Part shown: positions 32,651-41,638 of the stretch, piece by piece | How positions within the stretch are numbered: position 1 is the stretch's first letter | Layout: every line of letters begins with the position of its first letter | From: CAUPWF01 sp964369775 | GTDB lineage: Bacteria > Bacillota > Clostridia > Lachnospirales > Lachnospiraceae | Reading direction: 5' to 3' | NCBI GenBank assembly: GCA_964369775.1 | Contig: CAYJHQ010000004.1 | Location: 41,956-105,955, forward strand | Length of the DNA: 64,000 nucleotides | The notes under the pieces: model-generated | The model's input: the letters and a program-made list of their open reading frames with translations, nothing else | Databases searched by the model: none | What the model was told of the DNA's origin: nothing | Made by a program: the position numbers and the translations under genes

Positions 32651-32682
32651 CAAAAAGGCGGAACTCAGTTCCGCCTTCTACC
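32651..32682 (-). terminator. Palindrome-based intrinsic terminator
   Basis: A perfect 11+1+11 hairpin centred on the palindrome at 32660-32672, with arms extended by AAGGC/GCCTT, then T5. Confidence 0.7.
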
Positions 32683-32686
32683 TCTC

Positions 32687-33109
32687 TTATTCAACCGCGT
32701 TCAAGTCAGCTAATCGAAACACAATACCTCTGCAATACTTCTCGCCATCTTCTAGTACAGAGAAATACTCAGCTTCAATGTCCTCTGCAAATTCGAACAT
32801 CCAAGGATATTCCCCATTCCCATACTCGCACTTTAGTGGCACTCCAGCCTTTTTAAGTTCGCGATAATATTTGCAGTGACCGCATTCCTCATCTCGGTCT
32901 TCCATAACGCCACATTTTGTCAACAATATAGTACTTGGATTATAGCAATCCACTTCATCTTCGATCGCCCCTCGAAGCTCTACTAAGTCATCCGAAGCCC
33001 CAAAGACAACCACTAATCCATTTGATTTGGCTTCTCTTTCTAAATCCTCTGTCATTTCTTGTCTGTACTCGCAGCCATCTAGTTGTCTTGCTAATTCTTT
33101 AATGTCCAT
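32687..33109 (-). CDS. Phage/plasmid-type protein of unknown function, 140 aa
   Basis: The pattern MDIKELARQLDG-x-EY...E-x(3)EAKSNGLVVVFGASDDLVELRGAI is one I recall from many Clostridia prophages and plasmids, where it is unannotated. A central CGVMEDRDEECGHCKYY block could bind zinc. ATG behind AAAGGATGGTACGTAA; CATATT 33134-33139. Confidence 0.65.
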   Translation of the reverse strand: MDIKELARQLDGCEYRQEMTEDLEREAKSNGLVVVFGASDDLVELRGAIEDEVDCYNPSTILLTKCGVMEDRDEECGHCKYYRELKKAGVPLKCEYGNGEYPWMFEFAEDIEAEYFSVLEDGEKYCRGIVFRLADLNAVE

Positions 33110-33237
33110 TTACGTACCATCCTTTTTTTCTTTAATATGGCAAATCACAAGCCTTTATCGTATCCCCAAAAAGACTTTTATATCCCAGACTCATCGGGGT
33201 TTCACGCTCTTCATTGTTTAATCTAGTATCTTTCTTA

Positions 33238-33375
33238 GAAAAACAAAACCACTACTTTCTCAAGTAGTGGCCTGTTCAAAAAAATGGATGCGTGCTCTGC
33301 GCACCCGTAAAAGAAATCTGGCGATATCGCCATTCAAGATAATATTATGAAATTATTCATAAAAATTATTTCCAA
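33238..33375 (-). ncRNA. Candidate small RNA unit
   Basis: A CATATT box (33380-33385) is followed by ~140 nt with no ribosome-site-bearing ORF. It contains a TGGCGATATCGCCA palindrome (near 33318-33332), a GGGTGCG/CGCATCC hairpin, and a strong terminator (CCACTACTT/AAGTAGTGG, 33249-33270, then T-rich tail). A 32-codon ORF runs through the terminator without a ribosome site and is judged non-coding. Confidence 0.5.
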
Positions 33376-33449
33376 CACTAATATGCAGAATTTCCTAAAT
33401 ATAAAAATTGTTTTTTTGATTTGTATATTTATTTTTTTAAATTCGTAGA

Positions 33450-33472
33450 AAAACGGAACTGAGTTCCACTTC
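33450..33472 (-). terminator. Palindrome-based intrinsic terminator
   Basis: GGAACTCAGTTCC followed by GTTTTTC after the lipoprotein gene. Confidence 0.5.
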
Positions 33473-33477
33473 TCTTG

Positions 33478-33993
33478 CTACCTCTCCCCATTTGTGAAAG
33501 CCTGTACTGATGTTTTTACCTCGTTTCCAGCCATATCTATAAGCACTTGTCGCACATTCGAGTCTATAAACCCTTGCTCATGATGCTCGTACTCTCCATC
33601 TGCTATAACAACCTCATAGCTAGTCACTCCGCTTTCTGCCTCTGCTACAAACTCATGAGTCGCCCCAAAGGAAGAACCATGATAATTTAGCTCTACACCA
33701 GATTTATCTATCAAATCAATATCCATAGTGTATGTTTCGCCTGGAACTAACCCTGAATACGTATATTCATACACAACGGCGACATCTTTCGCCTCCTCTG
33801 ATTCATGCTCATGTTCATGCGAATGCTCTTCTTCGTGACTATGCTCAGCTTCTGTTGCTACCGACCCTGAATCACTTCCACCACACGCTGTTAGGCCAAC
33901 CGCCATCCCAGCAATTATAATAGCCATAGCAGCGACCTTTCCTTTTATTATCATTTCTTTCTCAATAATTTGGATTAATGTTTTCACTTTCAT
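33478..33993 (-). CDS. Histidine-rich lipoprotein
   Basis: The N-terminal hydrophobic segment ends in a lipobox (VGLTACGG, Cys ~37), so it is predicted to be lipid-anchored outside the cell. A His/Glu-rich stretch (EHSHEEEHSHEHEHESEE, ~50-67), resembling metal-binding arms of zinc transport lipoproteins, precedes a beta-sandwich-like domain with a YTYSGLVPGETYTMDIDL strand pattern. Metal capture or adhesion is possible. Class-2 promoter (34065-34081, TATAAT) and ATG behind TAGGAGTTTAAAA. Confidence 0.75.
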   Translation of the reverse strand: MKVKTLIQIIEKEMIIKGKVAAMAIIIAGMAVGLTACGGSDSGSVATEAEHSHEEEHSHEHEHESEEAKDVAVVYEYTYSGLVPGETYTMDIDLIDKSGVELNYHGSSFGATHEFVAEAESGVTSYEVVIADGEYEHHEQGFIDSNVRQVLIDMAGNEVKTSVQAFTNGER

Positions 33994-34064
33994 TTTTAAA
34001 CTCCTACTCTCTTTCTAATTTTCGTCCTTGACTATTGTATTATACCTCATGGTGAAAGACTACT

Positions 34065-34081
34065 TATTTTTGCACGGAAGT
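34065..34081 (-). promoter_or_regulatory. Class-2 promoter element
   Basis: ACTTCCGTGCAAAAATA, 20 bp upstream of TATAAT; for the lipoprotein gene. Confidence 0.7.
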
Positions 34082-34217
34082 TGTTTTTGGCAATTTACAT
34101 ATGAACAAAATCGCTACCTATTTCTCACAATATATAATATCGCATCTATGTCCTCTGCGGTGACTTCCAACTCTCATGAGCGGAACTGAGTTCCACCTCT
34201 CCTCATTGATTTCTTCT

Positions 34218-34589
34218 TTACAAAACTTTGTATACTGATATTGTTGTATCAGCTGACACATTCTCAAATCCACAACATTCGCATTCGAAAGAGTGTGGCA
34301 TCTCGCCTGCCGCGTCGTAACACTCTGATGTTGAACGATGACACTTGCAACATATTGGTTTGTAATAACGCTTTAGCACTCCATATTCTTCTAGAGTCTT
34401 AAGCAGCTTATATGCCTGATCTGCGTCAATTTTCACCAACCTTTGGATAACGGATAGATACAACCACATGCCCTTCTTGTAGTGAGCCGATAGAGCTTCG
34501 AATCGTTTATAGCTCTTGCTCTTACTCGATCCCAATACCTCTTTGATTTTTTCTTGTAATACATTGTTTGTTAATGCTGCATCACGCAC
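34218..34589 (-). CDS. Winged-helix-like protein with zinc ribbon, 123 aa
   Basis: GTG start (MRDAALTNNVLQEKIKEV) behind AAGGAGGATAGAG, overlapping the upstream gene by 8 bp. A helix-turn-helix/winged-helix-like stretch (VIQRLVKIDADQAYKLLKTLEEYGVLKRYY, in two parts) is followed by CCKCHRSTSEC and CECCGF, a zinc ribbon. It may be a small DNA-binding regulator. Third gene of the DUF2130-like operon. Confidence 0.6.
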   Translation of the reverse strand: MRDAALTNNVLQEKIKEVLGSSKSKSYKRFEALSAHYKKGMWLYLSVIQRLVKIDADQAYKLLKTLEEYGVLKRYYKPICCKCHRSTSECYDAAGEMPHSFECECCGFENVSADTTISVYKVL

Positions 34590-35061
34590 CTCTATCCTCC
34601 TTATCTGCCTCAACCTCTGTAAACACTATATTCTCACCTTCCACATCAGCCACCAATACACCCTCTGCCTCTATTGCTCCATCTAAGCTAATTGAATCAC
34701 CAACCTCAATAGATTCAATTGAAGTGGCGGTGTATTTGACTCCATTTTCGCTAACAAACTCTGAGCCCTCTTCGCCCACGCCTATGCAAATCAATTGCTC
34801 CTGAAATCCTTCTTTTTCTTCTTTAACATTTTCTACCACAACTTCTTGCTCCGTCATCGGATTTGGCTTTGGAATAAAGCACAAAGCTAGAAACACAATC
34901 GCAAATCCAACTGCTAATCTGAGAGTGCCTAAGCTAAAACGCCCATCTTGATAACCTGGTATCACCATACACACAGTTGCAACGAAAAGAATTGTCATCA
35001 AAGCATAAAATGGCTTGAGTTCCCAAGCGGCCTGATGTATTATCGCTATAATATCAGTCAT
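34582..35061 (-). CDS. Membrane protein with NfeD-like C-terminal domain
   Basis: Two hydrophobic segments (~18-38 and ~50-68) precede a soluble beta-rich domain (GEEGSEFVSENGVKYTAT..IEVGDSISLDGAIEAEGVLVADV) resembling the OB-fold of NfeD proteins, which partner flotillins. It might serve the flotillin at 4.3-5.9 kb, though they are far apart. Its start overlaps the DUF2130-like stop. Confidence 0.5.
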   Translation of the reverse strand: MTDIIAIIHQAAWELKPFYALMTILFVATVCMVIPGYQDGRFSLGTLRLAVGFAIVFLALCFIPKPNPMTEQEVVVENVKEEKEGFQEQLICIGVGEEGSEFVSENGVKYTATSIESIEVGDSISLDGAIEAEGVLVADVEGENIVFTEVEADKEDRGA

Positions 35062-36389
35062 TATTCTACCTCCTTTAGTTCTTCAAATTTAGCAATCATA
35101 GTTGGATTGCCTTTTGTTAATTTCTTAATTGTTAAATCCTCAGCCTTCTTATTCGCCAATCTTAGATTATCCTCTGATGATAACAATGCTTTCTTTGTTT
35201 TTTCTAAGTGGTCAATTGTTTTATCAATCTCATTGATGGCTGCTTGGAATTTCTCACTAGCCAATCTATAATTACGCCCAAACTTACTCTTGAAGTCATT
35301 CATTTGATCCTCAAAGTTAGAGATATCAATGTTTTGATTTTGTATTTCTGCTAATTGCTCCTTGCATTCCGCTGAATTCTTTGCTGCGTTTCGAAGCAAG
35401 GTAATCATTGGAATAAAGAACTGAGGACGAATAACATACATCTTAGGATATTTATGAGACACATCTACGATTCCATTGTTATAATAATCATTATCCTTTT
35501 CTAACATAGAAACTAAGATTGCGTACTCGCATCCCTTTTCTCGCCTATCCTTATCAAGCTCTTTAAAGAAATCCTCGTTTTTCTTTTTTGTAGCCGTCTC
35601 GTCTGCTTCATTCTTCATCTCAAACATGATTGAAATAAGCTCGGATCCATTTTCTGTAAAGTCTTTAAATATAAAATCTCCCTTGCTTCCGGTGCGTGCG
35701 TCATTATCTTTTTCGAAATAGGCAGTAGGGAATCCTACATGGCGAACTTGATTGAATGACAGCTCGCAGTGCTGCTCTAATGTCTCTCCTATCATCTTTG
35801 TAGATTGTTTCGCCTTTAAGTCTCTATAAAAGCTGATTTGTTCATCTTTCTCTGCCAGCTTGTCTTTGTAGCCATCCTCAAGCATCTTTACTTTTAGTTC
35901 ATTCGCTGATGCAAGGCTTTTGCTTTCATATTGCAAGGAAGTAATCTCCTTTTCCTTTTCAGAAATAGCCGCTTGCCCCTTCAATTGCTCTGCATTAATC
36001 GCTAATTCCTTTTGATACTCCGCCTGCTCTAGTTTGCTTTTTAGTTTTTCAATCTCTGAACGAAGATCCGCGGTGCTCTTGTCTAGGTTTGCCTTAGCCG
36101 TCGCTTTTTCTAGCTCAATCTTGCTGACACTTTCCTTTTGCGCACCCTCTATTTGCGATTTTAGGCGCTCTATTTCTGCATTTGACTCTGCTAAGCTCTT
36201 TTCTAAGTAGGCTTTTGCATTGGCTTTCACCACCTCTACCTCTTTGCCAGCAGCAGCCTTTAACAATTCCTCTCTTTCTTTTAATTCCTTTTGAAATTCC
36301 ACATTTTTAATTTGCTCCACAATGGCGATATAACCTGATTCATCTACTGTAAATGCTTCGCCACATTTAGGGCATTTAATTTCACTCAT
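35061..36389 (-). CDS. DUF2130-like protein
   Basis: An N-terminal zinc-ribbon half (IKCPKCGEAFTVDESGY) and a long coiled coil (25-185) precede a conserved block (RHVGFPTAYFEKDNDARTGSKGDFIFKD; ISIMFEMKNEADETATKKKN), with acidic/lysine residues reminiscent of a PD-(D/E)xK nuclease fold. This is the DUF2130 layout. Family members occur near restriction and mobile genes; function unproven, with a DNA-end or nuclease role suspected. ATG behind CTAGGAGGAAAAATTA. Class-2 promoter (36482-36498). Confidence 0.75.
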   Translation of the reverse strand: MSEIKCPKCGEAFTVDESGYIAIVEQIKNVEFQKELKEREELLKAAAGKEVEVVKANAKAYLEKSLAESNAEIERLKSQIEGAQKESVSKIELEKATAKANLDKSTADLRSEIEKLKSKLEQAEYQKELAINAEQLKGQAAISEKEKEITSLQYESKSLASANELKVKMLEDGYKDKLAEKDEQISFYRDLKAKQSTKMIGETLEQHCELSFNQVRHVGFPTAYFEKDNDARTGSKGDFIFKDFTENGSELISIMFEMKNEADETATKKKNEDFFKELDKDRREKGCEYAILVSMLEKDNDYYNNGIVDVSHKYPKMYVIRPQFFIPMITLLRNAAKNSAECKEQLAEIQNQNIDISNFEDQMNDFKSKFGRNYRLASEKFQAAINEIDKTIDHLEKTKKALLSSEDNLRLANKKAEDLTIKKLTKGNPTMIAKFEELKEVE

Positions 36390-36481
36390 TAATTTTTCCT
36401 CCTAGTATTATTTTTCTATTTTTAATATGCTTGAAATTTTCTATCTCGCAAAAATAATTTTATCAACTTTTAGGAATTTCC

Positions 36482-36498
36482 TATTTTTGCACGGAAGT
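36482..36498 (-). promoter_or_regulatory. Class-2 promoter element
   Basis: ACTTCCGTGCAAAAATA, 18-19 bp upstream of ATAAAAT; for the DUF2130-like operon. Confidence 0.7.
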
Positions 36499-36530
36499 CA
36501 AAAAAAAGAAGGCTCTCGCCCTCTCTTCTA
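36499..36530 (-). terminator. Intrinsic terminator
   Basis: AAGAGAGGGCGAGAGCCTTC followed by T8, after the 116-aa gene. Confidence 0.7.
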
Positions 36531-36878
36531 ACAACTCCAGCCCTCATCAGTGCAGATTGTTTTTCCTTCTAAAAATTGTTTGTGTATAGCTTGATATCTC
36601 GCTTTCAGCTCACCATTGCTCTTCTCGATTCCGTTCTCTAGGAAAGCTTGCGCATTTTCTTTGCGACTCCATGTTTCTGTTACGCCACAGAGTGTCATGG
36701 TGACGCTATCTGAAACTTGCTTCCCGATAAAATCTACCTCTGCAAAATCCTCATCGGTAAGAATTGTTTCACAATTGCTATATTGATCTTCCACGATCTC
36801 TTCGGCGGCCTCCACAGACTCTGCCTCAACAATTACGCATTTCACCAATTTTTCTACAATTTTTACTTCCACTTTCAT
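36528..36878 (-). CDS. DpnD/PcfM-like protein
   Basis: The first ~50 residues (MKVEVKIVEKLVKCVIVEAE..EAAEEIVEDQYSN..ILTDEDFAEVDF) fit the DpnD/PcfM domain, a small alpha/beta module found on Firmicutes plasmids and in DpnII-type loci, of unclear role. A helical tail of 60 residues follows. Related proteins lie at 46.3 and 63.4 kb, and a diverged one at 49.4 kb. ATG behind TTAGGAGGAAGAGCA. Confidence 0.7.
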   Translation of the reverse strand: MKVEVKIVEKLVKCVIVEAESVEAAEEIVEDQYSNCETILTDEDFAEVDFIGKQVSDSVTMTLCGVTETWSRKENAQAFLENGIEKSNGELKARYQAIHKQFLEGKTICTDEGWSC

Positions 36879-36928
36879 TGCTCTTCCTCCTAATTGTTAA
36901 TTTATTCAGTAGAAATATGACAAAAGGT

Positions 36929-36958
36929 GCAAAAAAAGACAGGCTAATGCCTGCCTAG
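36929..36958 (-). terminator. Intrinsic terminator
   Basis: AGGCAGGCATTAGCCTGTCT with T7, at the end of the 214-aa gene. Confidence 0.7.
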
Positions 36959-37599
36959 TCCTCAAAAAAATCATCTATGTCTCTAAGCAAGTACAAGCAT
37001 CTCCCGAGATAGCCTGTCATTTGCCCCAGCCCTGCTATCTTATTTGATATGGATATGGAAAACACATCCTCGGTTAGAAACGCTTCATCCCAGGTGTTAA
37101 AGCGATAAGTTCCGTCAGAAAGCTTATATACCCTAATATCTCGCCCTAAAGCACGCTCTACGCTTTTTGCACCCTCTTTTGCAAGCTTAATTTGCGCATC
37201 TACAAATTCGTCAATCTCCTTACAGCTCACACCTTCCTTGACAAACGAATCAACATTTATACCATATTTTCTGCCTCGCAAAATTGAGAACATCGCAGAG
37301 CCATTGATGCCTAGCACTACGCAGTCATCCATATTGAGCTCCAACGCCCTAGCCTCTCGAATCGCACTCATTTGAGTAGCATTGAACTTTGCCTTTATGC
37401 AATCTTCTATATCCACACAAGATTCTCTTGCTGCGCAGACCTCTTCGATTTGATCCAGGTTGAACTTTGCAAGAATACAGTCGGTCAGATCTATGCCCTC
37501 TTGATTTGCCCCTTTGAATAACTCTACCAATCTTCTAGTACTTTTCTTGTCCTCTTGACCTCTCACAAGCCATAACTGATCCTTTGTTAATCTTTCCAT
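36955..37599 (-). CDS. Helical-repeat protein, 214 aa
   Basis: Four ~30-residue repeats with an IDLTDCILAKFNLDQIEEVC / VDIEDCIKAKFNATQMSAIR pattern build a solenoid. The pattern is akin to the proteins at 24.7 and 56.9 kb but with a conserved DC pair. The C-terminal 50 residues are globular with an RFNTWDEAF motif. Probably a protein-interaction module; function unknown. ATG behind TTTTAGGAGGAAGAAACA. Confidence 0.6.
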   Translation of the reverse strand: MERLTKDQLWLVRGQEDKKSTRRLVELFKGANQEGIDLTDCILAKFNLDQIEEVCAARESCVDIEDCIKAKFNATQMSAIREARALELNMDDCVVLGINGSAMFSILRGRKYGINVDSFVKEGVSCKEIDEFVDAQIKLAKEGAKSVERALGRDIRVYKLSDGTYRFNTWDEAFLTEDVFSISISNKIAGLGQMTGYLGRCLYLLRDIDDFFED

Positions 37600-37647
37600 T
37601 GTTTCTTCCTCCTAAAATTTTATTTTCAAGAAGAATATGGCGAAAGA

Positions 37648-37680
37648 CTAAAAAAAAGACAGGCGGCTGCCTGCCTACCC
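37648..37680 (-). terminator. Intrinsic terminator
   Basis: GGTAGGCAGGCAGCCGCCTG pairs into TCTTTTTTT, about 60 bp after the 196-aa gene. Confidence 0.6.
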
Positions 37681-37741
37681 CCTTAAAGAGGTGTTGTTGC
37701 CATATGTTAGCAAGGTGGAACTCAGTTCCATCGCCTACGAC

Positions 37742-38332
37742 TTATAAAAACTCCTCCAGCCCTGGTTCCGGTATCTGATTTACATCTATTATTACTAGGC
37801 ACTCATCTTTATCTGGGCTATACTGAATGCTTATTTCTTGCCCGATCGCACTTAACTCATCCATTACTTCTGAATCGCCCTTCATCTCCGAACCCGTCAC
37901 CTCAACCATGGGAAACAGCTCGTTGTATCTATTAATCTTCTCTACATACTGAGCAATTTGCTCGTCATGCGGAAAGCTCTCTATCAATATCTCTGTCGCG
38001 TCAGGAATAGACATTTGCAGAGCCTGTACATCCTCTTCGCTTTCGTTTGAAAAAAGGCCTTTTGCAAGCGTTGATGCATCGTATGAGTGGATGTAAAGTT
38101 CGCCATCCGTAATCATTACTTTTATATTTGCAAACGAATCCTCTTTCGCTTCCGCCACCAACTCTTCATATTCTGCAACAGCTTCGTCATAATCCTTCAC
38201 AGCTTCATTATAAGCCTCTATGTGTGCAGCTTCTGCTTCCTTTGCTTTCTGATATTCTAATCCTTTATAAGCTCCAAATCCTATAACAGCCACTCCAGCA
38301 ATAGCTAATCCAATCTTCACACTCTTCTTCAT
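37742..38332 (-). CDS. Membrane-anchored coiled-coil protein
   Basis: A single N-terminal helix (IGLAIAGVAVIGFGAYKGLEY) is followed by a Glu/Ala-rich coiled coil (28-65) and an alpha/beta domain that ends PEPGLEEFL. It is probably tethered with its bulk outside or inside depending on topology. Class-2 promoter with consensus TATAAT; ATG behind AAGGAGGATGTTACAAA. Confidence 0.6.
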   Translation of the reverse strand: MKKSVKIGLAIAGVAVIGFGAYKGLEYQKAKEAEAAHIEAYNEAVKDYDEAVAEYEELVAEAKEDSFANIKVMITDGELYIHSYDASTLAKGLFSNESEEDVQALQMSIPDATEILIESFPHDEQIAQYVEKINRYNELFPMVEVTGSEMKGDSEVMDELSAIGQEISIQYSPDKDECLVIIDVNQIPEPGLEEFL

Positions 38333-38398
38333 TTTGTAACATCCTCCTTCTTACTTGAATTATTATAAAATAAATTATACCAAAGGTCCAGTGAAAGA

Positions 38399-38415
38399 TA
38401 TTTTTGCACGGAAGT
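38399..38415 (-). promoter_or_regulatory. Class-2 promoter element
   Basis: ACTTCCGTGCAAAAATA, 19 bp upstream of TATAAT. Confidence 0.7.
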
Positions 38416-38453
38416 GTTTTGAATCAGTTAACCAGAAGGCTCCTAAATTTGGT

Positions 38454-38475
38454 AGGGACATTAATGTCCCTACCT
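38454..38475. repeat. Perfect 22-bp palindrome, GGACATTAATGTCC family
   Basis: GTAGGGACATTAATGTCCCTAC between hsdR and the class-2 promoter; no T-run, so probably a DNA-binding or recombination site and not a terminator. A close relative lies at about 52140-52164. Confidence 0.6.
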
Positions 38476-38539
38476 GAAATTTGCACTTATCTAATTTGCA
38501 AACAGAAAAAGATAAACGGAACTGAGTTCCATTCGTATC

Positions 38540-41500
38540 TTACAACTCCCCTCCGACTCCTTTGAACTTTTCAACAAATTCAACAATCTTCTGAAAAACA
38601 GACTGTTTCTTTGTCAAATATTTAGGGTTTAGCGGGCTCATCTTTGGCAAGATTGCATTTAGCTCTGTACCATTCTCCGTTGCATACTCTCGCTTCAATG
38701 ATGCAGTTATATAGCGTTTCGCCTCATCATTATTTAACTCCTCACTTGCAATTAATTCCTCTACTGCTCGCTTTTGCTCTTTTTGCGCAAATTGATAGAA
38801 TTTATCAACCACTCCTGCTTTGTCGTGAATTTTGTCTAAATCTGTTTTGTTGATAAAGTCAATAACTAGACTCTCTTTTGCTCTGTTGCCTGCGCTAGAA
38901 CGAACCATTCTTCGAACTTCTTCTACAAGCGACTCTTGGGTTTGAACCTTTTTATTTTTTTCAAAAATCAACTCCAATATATAATCTAAATTCACCTCTT
39001 GTGATTTTAGTAGGTCTACTTCAAAAACCACATCGTCCCAATCAACATCTGATTCTGATTGTTTCTTGTTTTTTCGCTCTATTCTTAACCAATCGCGAAT
39101 ATCATTATAAGTGGAGCGGTAATCTTGAATCGCTCGCTCTTCAGGCACCTCTATTGCCTTCATAGATTTAATATCTGCTTCGTTTAGGCAATGAGTAGCC
39201 TTGAAGCGCTCTAGAGCCTTCTTATCCTCTAAATCTAAGGACTGCAAGGATTTCAAGCTAGTAAACTCATCGTAATTTTGCAACACGTTTTCGATACGCA
39301 AATACTCCCCAAACAACCTGGCAAACGCTTTCTTGTCTTTCTCTGTTTCAATCTTTTCAATGTCTGGGAATCGCTTGTTTAATTCCTTTACAATTTCGAT
39401 ATAACCTCTCTTAGCCTCTCCTGTTGCAATATCCTTAAATCCTTCCATGTACTCTTTGTAGCTCTTTTCAAGCACCACGTTTTTTGTGTTTTTGTCTCCA
39501 AATAGAGTGATTGCATCTACTGTTGATGCTTCTAAGTCTCTAAAGGTTACAATGTTACCAAATGATTTGGTTGAATCGTAAATACGGTTTGTTCGTGAAA
39601 ATGCTTGCATTAGTCCGTGAAAACGCAAATTTTTGTCTACAAACAGTGTATTTAGCGTTGGAGCGTCAAATCCCGTTAAAAACATACCTACAACGATAAG
39701 GAGGTCTACTTCTTGCTTTTTTACTCGATTGGCTAGATCTCTATAATAATTTTGAAACTCCTTGCTATCTACCCCGTAATTAGTCTTAAATACCTCATTG
39801 TAATTATTAATCGCATACGTCAAGAACTCTTTCCCACTACTATCCATTGCTGACGGCTCAAATGTCTCATCTTGGATTTCTCCGATAGAGCTTTGCTCCT
39901 CATTGGCTGCAAACGAAAAGATAGTTGCGATTTTTAAGGGACGATCGCTCCCCTTTTGCAGATTGCTCAAGCATTCATAGTAAAGCTTTGCCGCCTCTAC
40001 GCTACTCACAGCAAACATAGCGTTAAATCCCTTATTCCCTACATGTGTACGATGAGTCTTTAATCTATAATTGTTTAAAATGTATTGTGAAATCTCTCTT
40101 ATGCGCTCTGGATGAAGCAAAGCCTCTTTTGTTTCTGCGGCGGTCAACTTCTTTTCATCAACCTCCCTTTCGATTACTTGAAACATAGGACGTACATCGT
40201 TGTAATCAACCTTAAACTTCAATACTTTTTCATCTCGAATAGCATCGGTAATCACGTAAGAGTGGAGCTCACGGCCAAATACAGACGCAGTTGTCTCAGA
40301 ACCAAGCGCATTTTCAGGGAAAATAGGGGTGCCAGTGAATCCAAACTGATAATATTTCTTAAACTTCTTATGTAAATTCTTTTGCGCCTCACCAAACTGT
40401 GAACGATGAGCCTCGTCGAAGATGAAAACCACCTGCTTATCATAAATTGGTAAATTTGCCTCTGACTTAATCAAGTTGTTAAGTTTCTGAATTGTAGTGA
40501 CAATAATTTTATTATCGTTTTTCTCTAAATTTTGCTTCAAGCCTTGTGTGTTCTCGGATCCATTTACACTATCAGGCGAAAACCTCTGATATTCTTTCAT
40601 AGTCTGATAGTCCAAATCCTTCCTATCTACAACAAAGAAAACCTTTTCAATGAAATCTAGCTCTGTAGCTAGTCTGGCTGCTTTAAAGCTTGTCAGTGTC
40701 TTTCCAGAGCCTGTGGTGTGCCAAATATACCCGCCACCTTCTGCAGAACGCCATTTCTTCGCATTGTAAGAGCTTTTAATCTTCCACAGTATTCTTTCTG
40801 CGGCAGCTATCTGATAAGGGCGCATAATCAGTAAATTCTCGCTCACATCAAATACAGAAAAGTGCAACAACACCTTCAGCAATGTATTCTTTTGGAAAAA
40901 AGTAGCTGTAAAATCTTTCAAATCCTTAATCAAGGAATTATCTGACTTAGCCCAATTCATTGTAAAATCAAAACTGTTTTTGTTTCGCTTTGTAGTATTT
41001 GCAAAGTAACGAGTATCTGTTCCATTTGAGATAACGCATATCTGTAAATACTTGTATAACGAATTATCCGAGTTAAAGCTCTCCTTGCTATATCTATTTA
41101 CTTGATTAAAGGCCTCTCGTATCGCAACGCCACGCTTTTTAAGCTCTATTTGAATTAAAGGTAGTCCATTCACCAAAATCGTCACATCGTAGCGATTGGC
41201 GTGCGTTCCTGTTTGCTCAAACTGAGAAATAACTTGCACTTTATTCCGAGTGATATTCTTCTTGTCCACGATATAAATGTTTTGGATTCGCCCATCGTCA
41301 AATACAAAATCATAAATATAATCATCATGAATTTTCCTAGTCCGCTCTACGTGGTTATCACTGGACTTATCCAGATATTCCTCGCAAAACCTCTTCCACT
41401 CACTATCTGAAAATGTTACATTATTCAGTGCTTGTAATTGCACTCTTACGTTATCTAACATCTGCTTTTGGTTTTTTAAACCCTTTAAATGCTCATAGCC

Positions 41501-41638
41501 TTGATTTGACAAATCCGTAATTAACTCTCGCTCTAAATCCGCCTCTGTTTGATAGCCAGCTCCTTGTTGATCTATCTTTACATATCGATCCAGGACGATA
41601 AAGTTGTTTGTTTCTGCAATTGGTTTAAGATTACTCAT
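38540..41638 (-). CDS. hsdR: Type I restriction enzyme R subunit (type IC-like)
   Basis: The 1032-aa length fits EcoR124-type HsdR. The order is a PD-(D/E)xK nuclease (RYDVTILVNGLPLIQIELKK, ~150-170), Walker A (HTTGSGKTLTSFK, ~300), FIFDEAHRS (Walker B, ~400), FGFTGTP (motif III) and RTNRIY (motif VI region), then a helical C-terminus that binds the methylase. It cleaves and translocates unmethylated DNA together with HsdM2S. Its ATG overlaps the upstream gene's stop. Last gene of the operon. It is complete with no visible frameshift. Confidence 0.92.
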   Translation of the reverse strand: MSNLKPIAETNNFIVLDRYVKIDQQGAGYQTEADLERELITDLSNQGYEHLKGLKNQKQMLDNVRVQLQALNNVTFSDSEWKRFCEEYLDKSSDNHVERTRKIHDDYIYDFVFDDGRIQNIYIVDKKNITRNKVQVISQFEQTGTHANRYDVTILVNGLPLIQIELKKRGVAIREAFNQVNRYSKESFNSDNSLYKYLQICVISNGTDTRYFANTTKRNKNSFDFTMNWAKSDNSLIKDLKDFTATFFQKNTLLKVLLHFSVFDVSENLLIMRPYQIAAAERILWKIKSSYNAKKWRSAEGGGYIWHTTGSGKTLTSFKAARLATELDFIEKVFFVVDRKDLDYQTMKEYQRFSPDSVNGSENTQGLKQNLEKNDNKIIVTTIQKLNNLIKSEANLPIYDKQVVFIFDEAHRSQFGEAQKNLHKKFKKYYQFGFTGTPIFPENALGSETTASVFGRELHSYVITDAIRDEKVLKFKVDYNDVRPMFQVIEREVDEKKLTAAETKEALLHPERIREISQYILNNYRLKTHRTHVGNKGFNAMFAVSSVEAAKLYYECLSNLQKGSDRPLKIATIFSFAANEEQSSIGEIQDETFEPSAMDSSGKEFLTYAINNYNEVFKTNYGVDSKEFQNYYRDLANRVKKQEVDLLIVVGMFLTGFDAPTLNTLFVDKNLRFHGLMQAFSRTNRIYDSTKSFGNIVTFRDLEASTVDAITLFGDKNTKNVVLEKSYKEYMEGFKDIATGEAKRGYIEIVKELNKRFPDIEKIETEKDKKAFARLFGEYLRIENVLQNYDEFTSLKSLQSLDLEDKKALERFKATHCLNEADIKSMKAIEVPEERAIQDYRSTYNDIRDWLRIERKNKKQSESDVDWDDVVFEVDLLKSQEVNLDYILELIFEKNKKVQTQESLVEEVRRMVRSSAGNRAKESLVIDFINKTDLDKIHDKAGVVDKFYQFAQKEQKRAVEELIASEELNNDEAKRYITASLKREYATENGTELNAILPKMSPLNPKYLTKKQSVFQKIVEFVEKFKGVGGEL

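Noticed and set aside
33240..33335. 32-codon ORF beginning MAISPDFFYG
   Set aside because: No ribosome site, and the frame runs through an intrinsic terminator; treated as part of a non-coding unit.
38430..38480. Small ORF fragment reading GRDINVPTKF, similar to the 50-aa gene
   Set aside because: Closed by a stop directly upstream and lacking a start codon; at most a relic around the shared palindrome.
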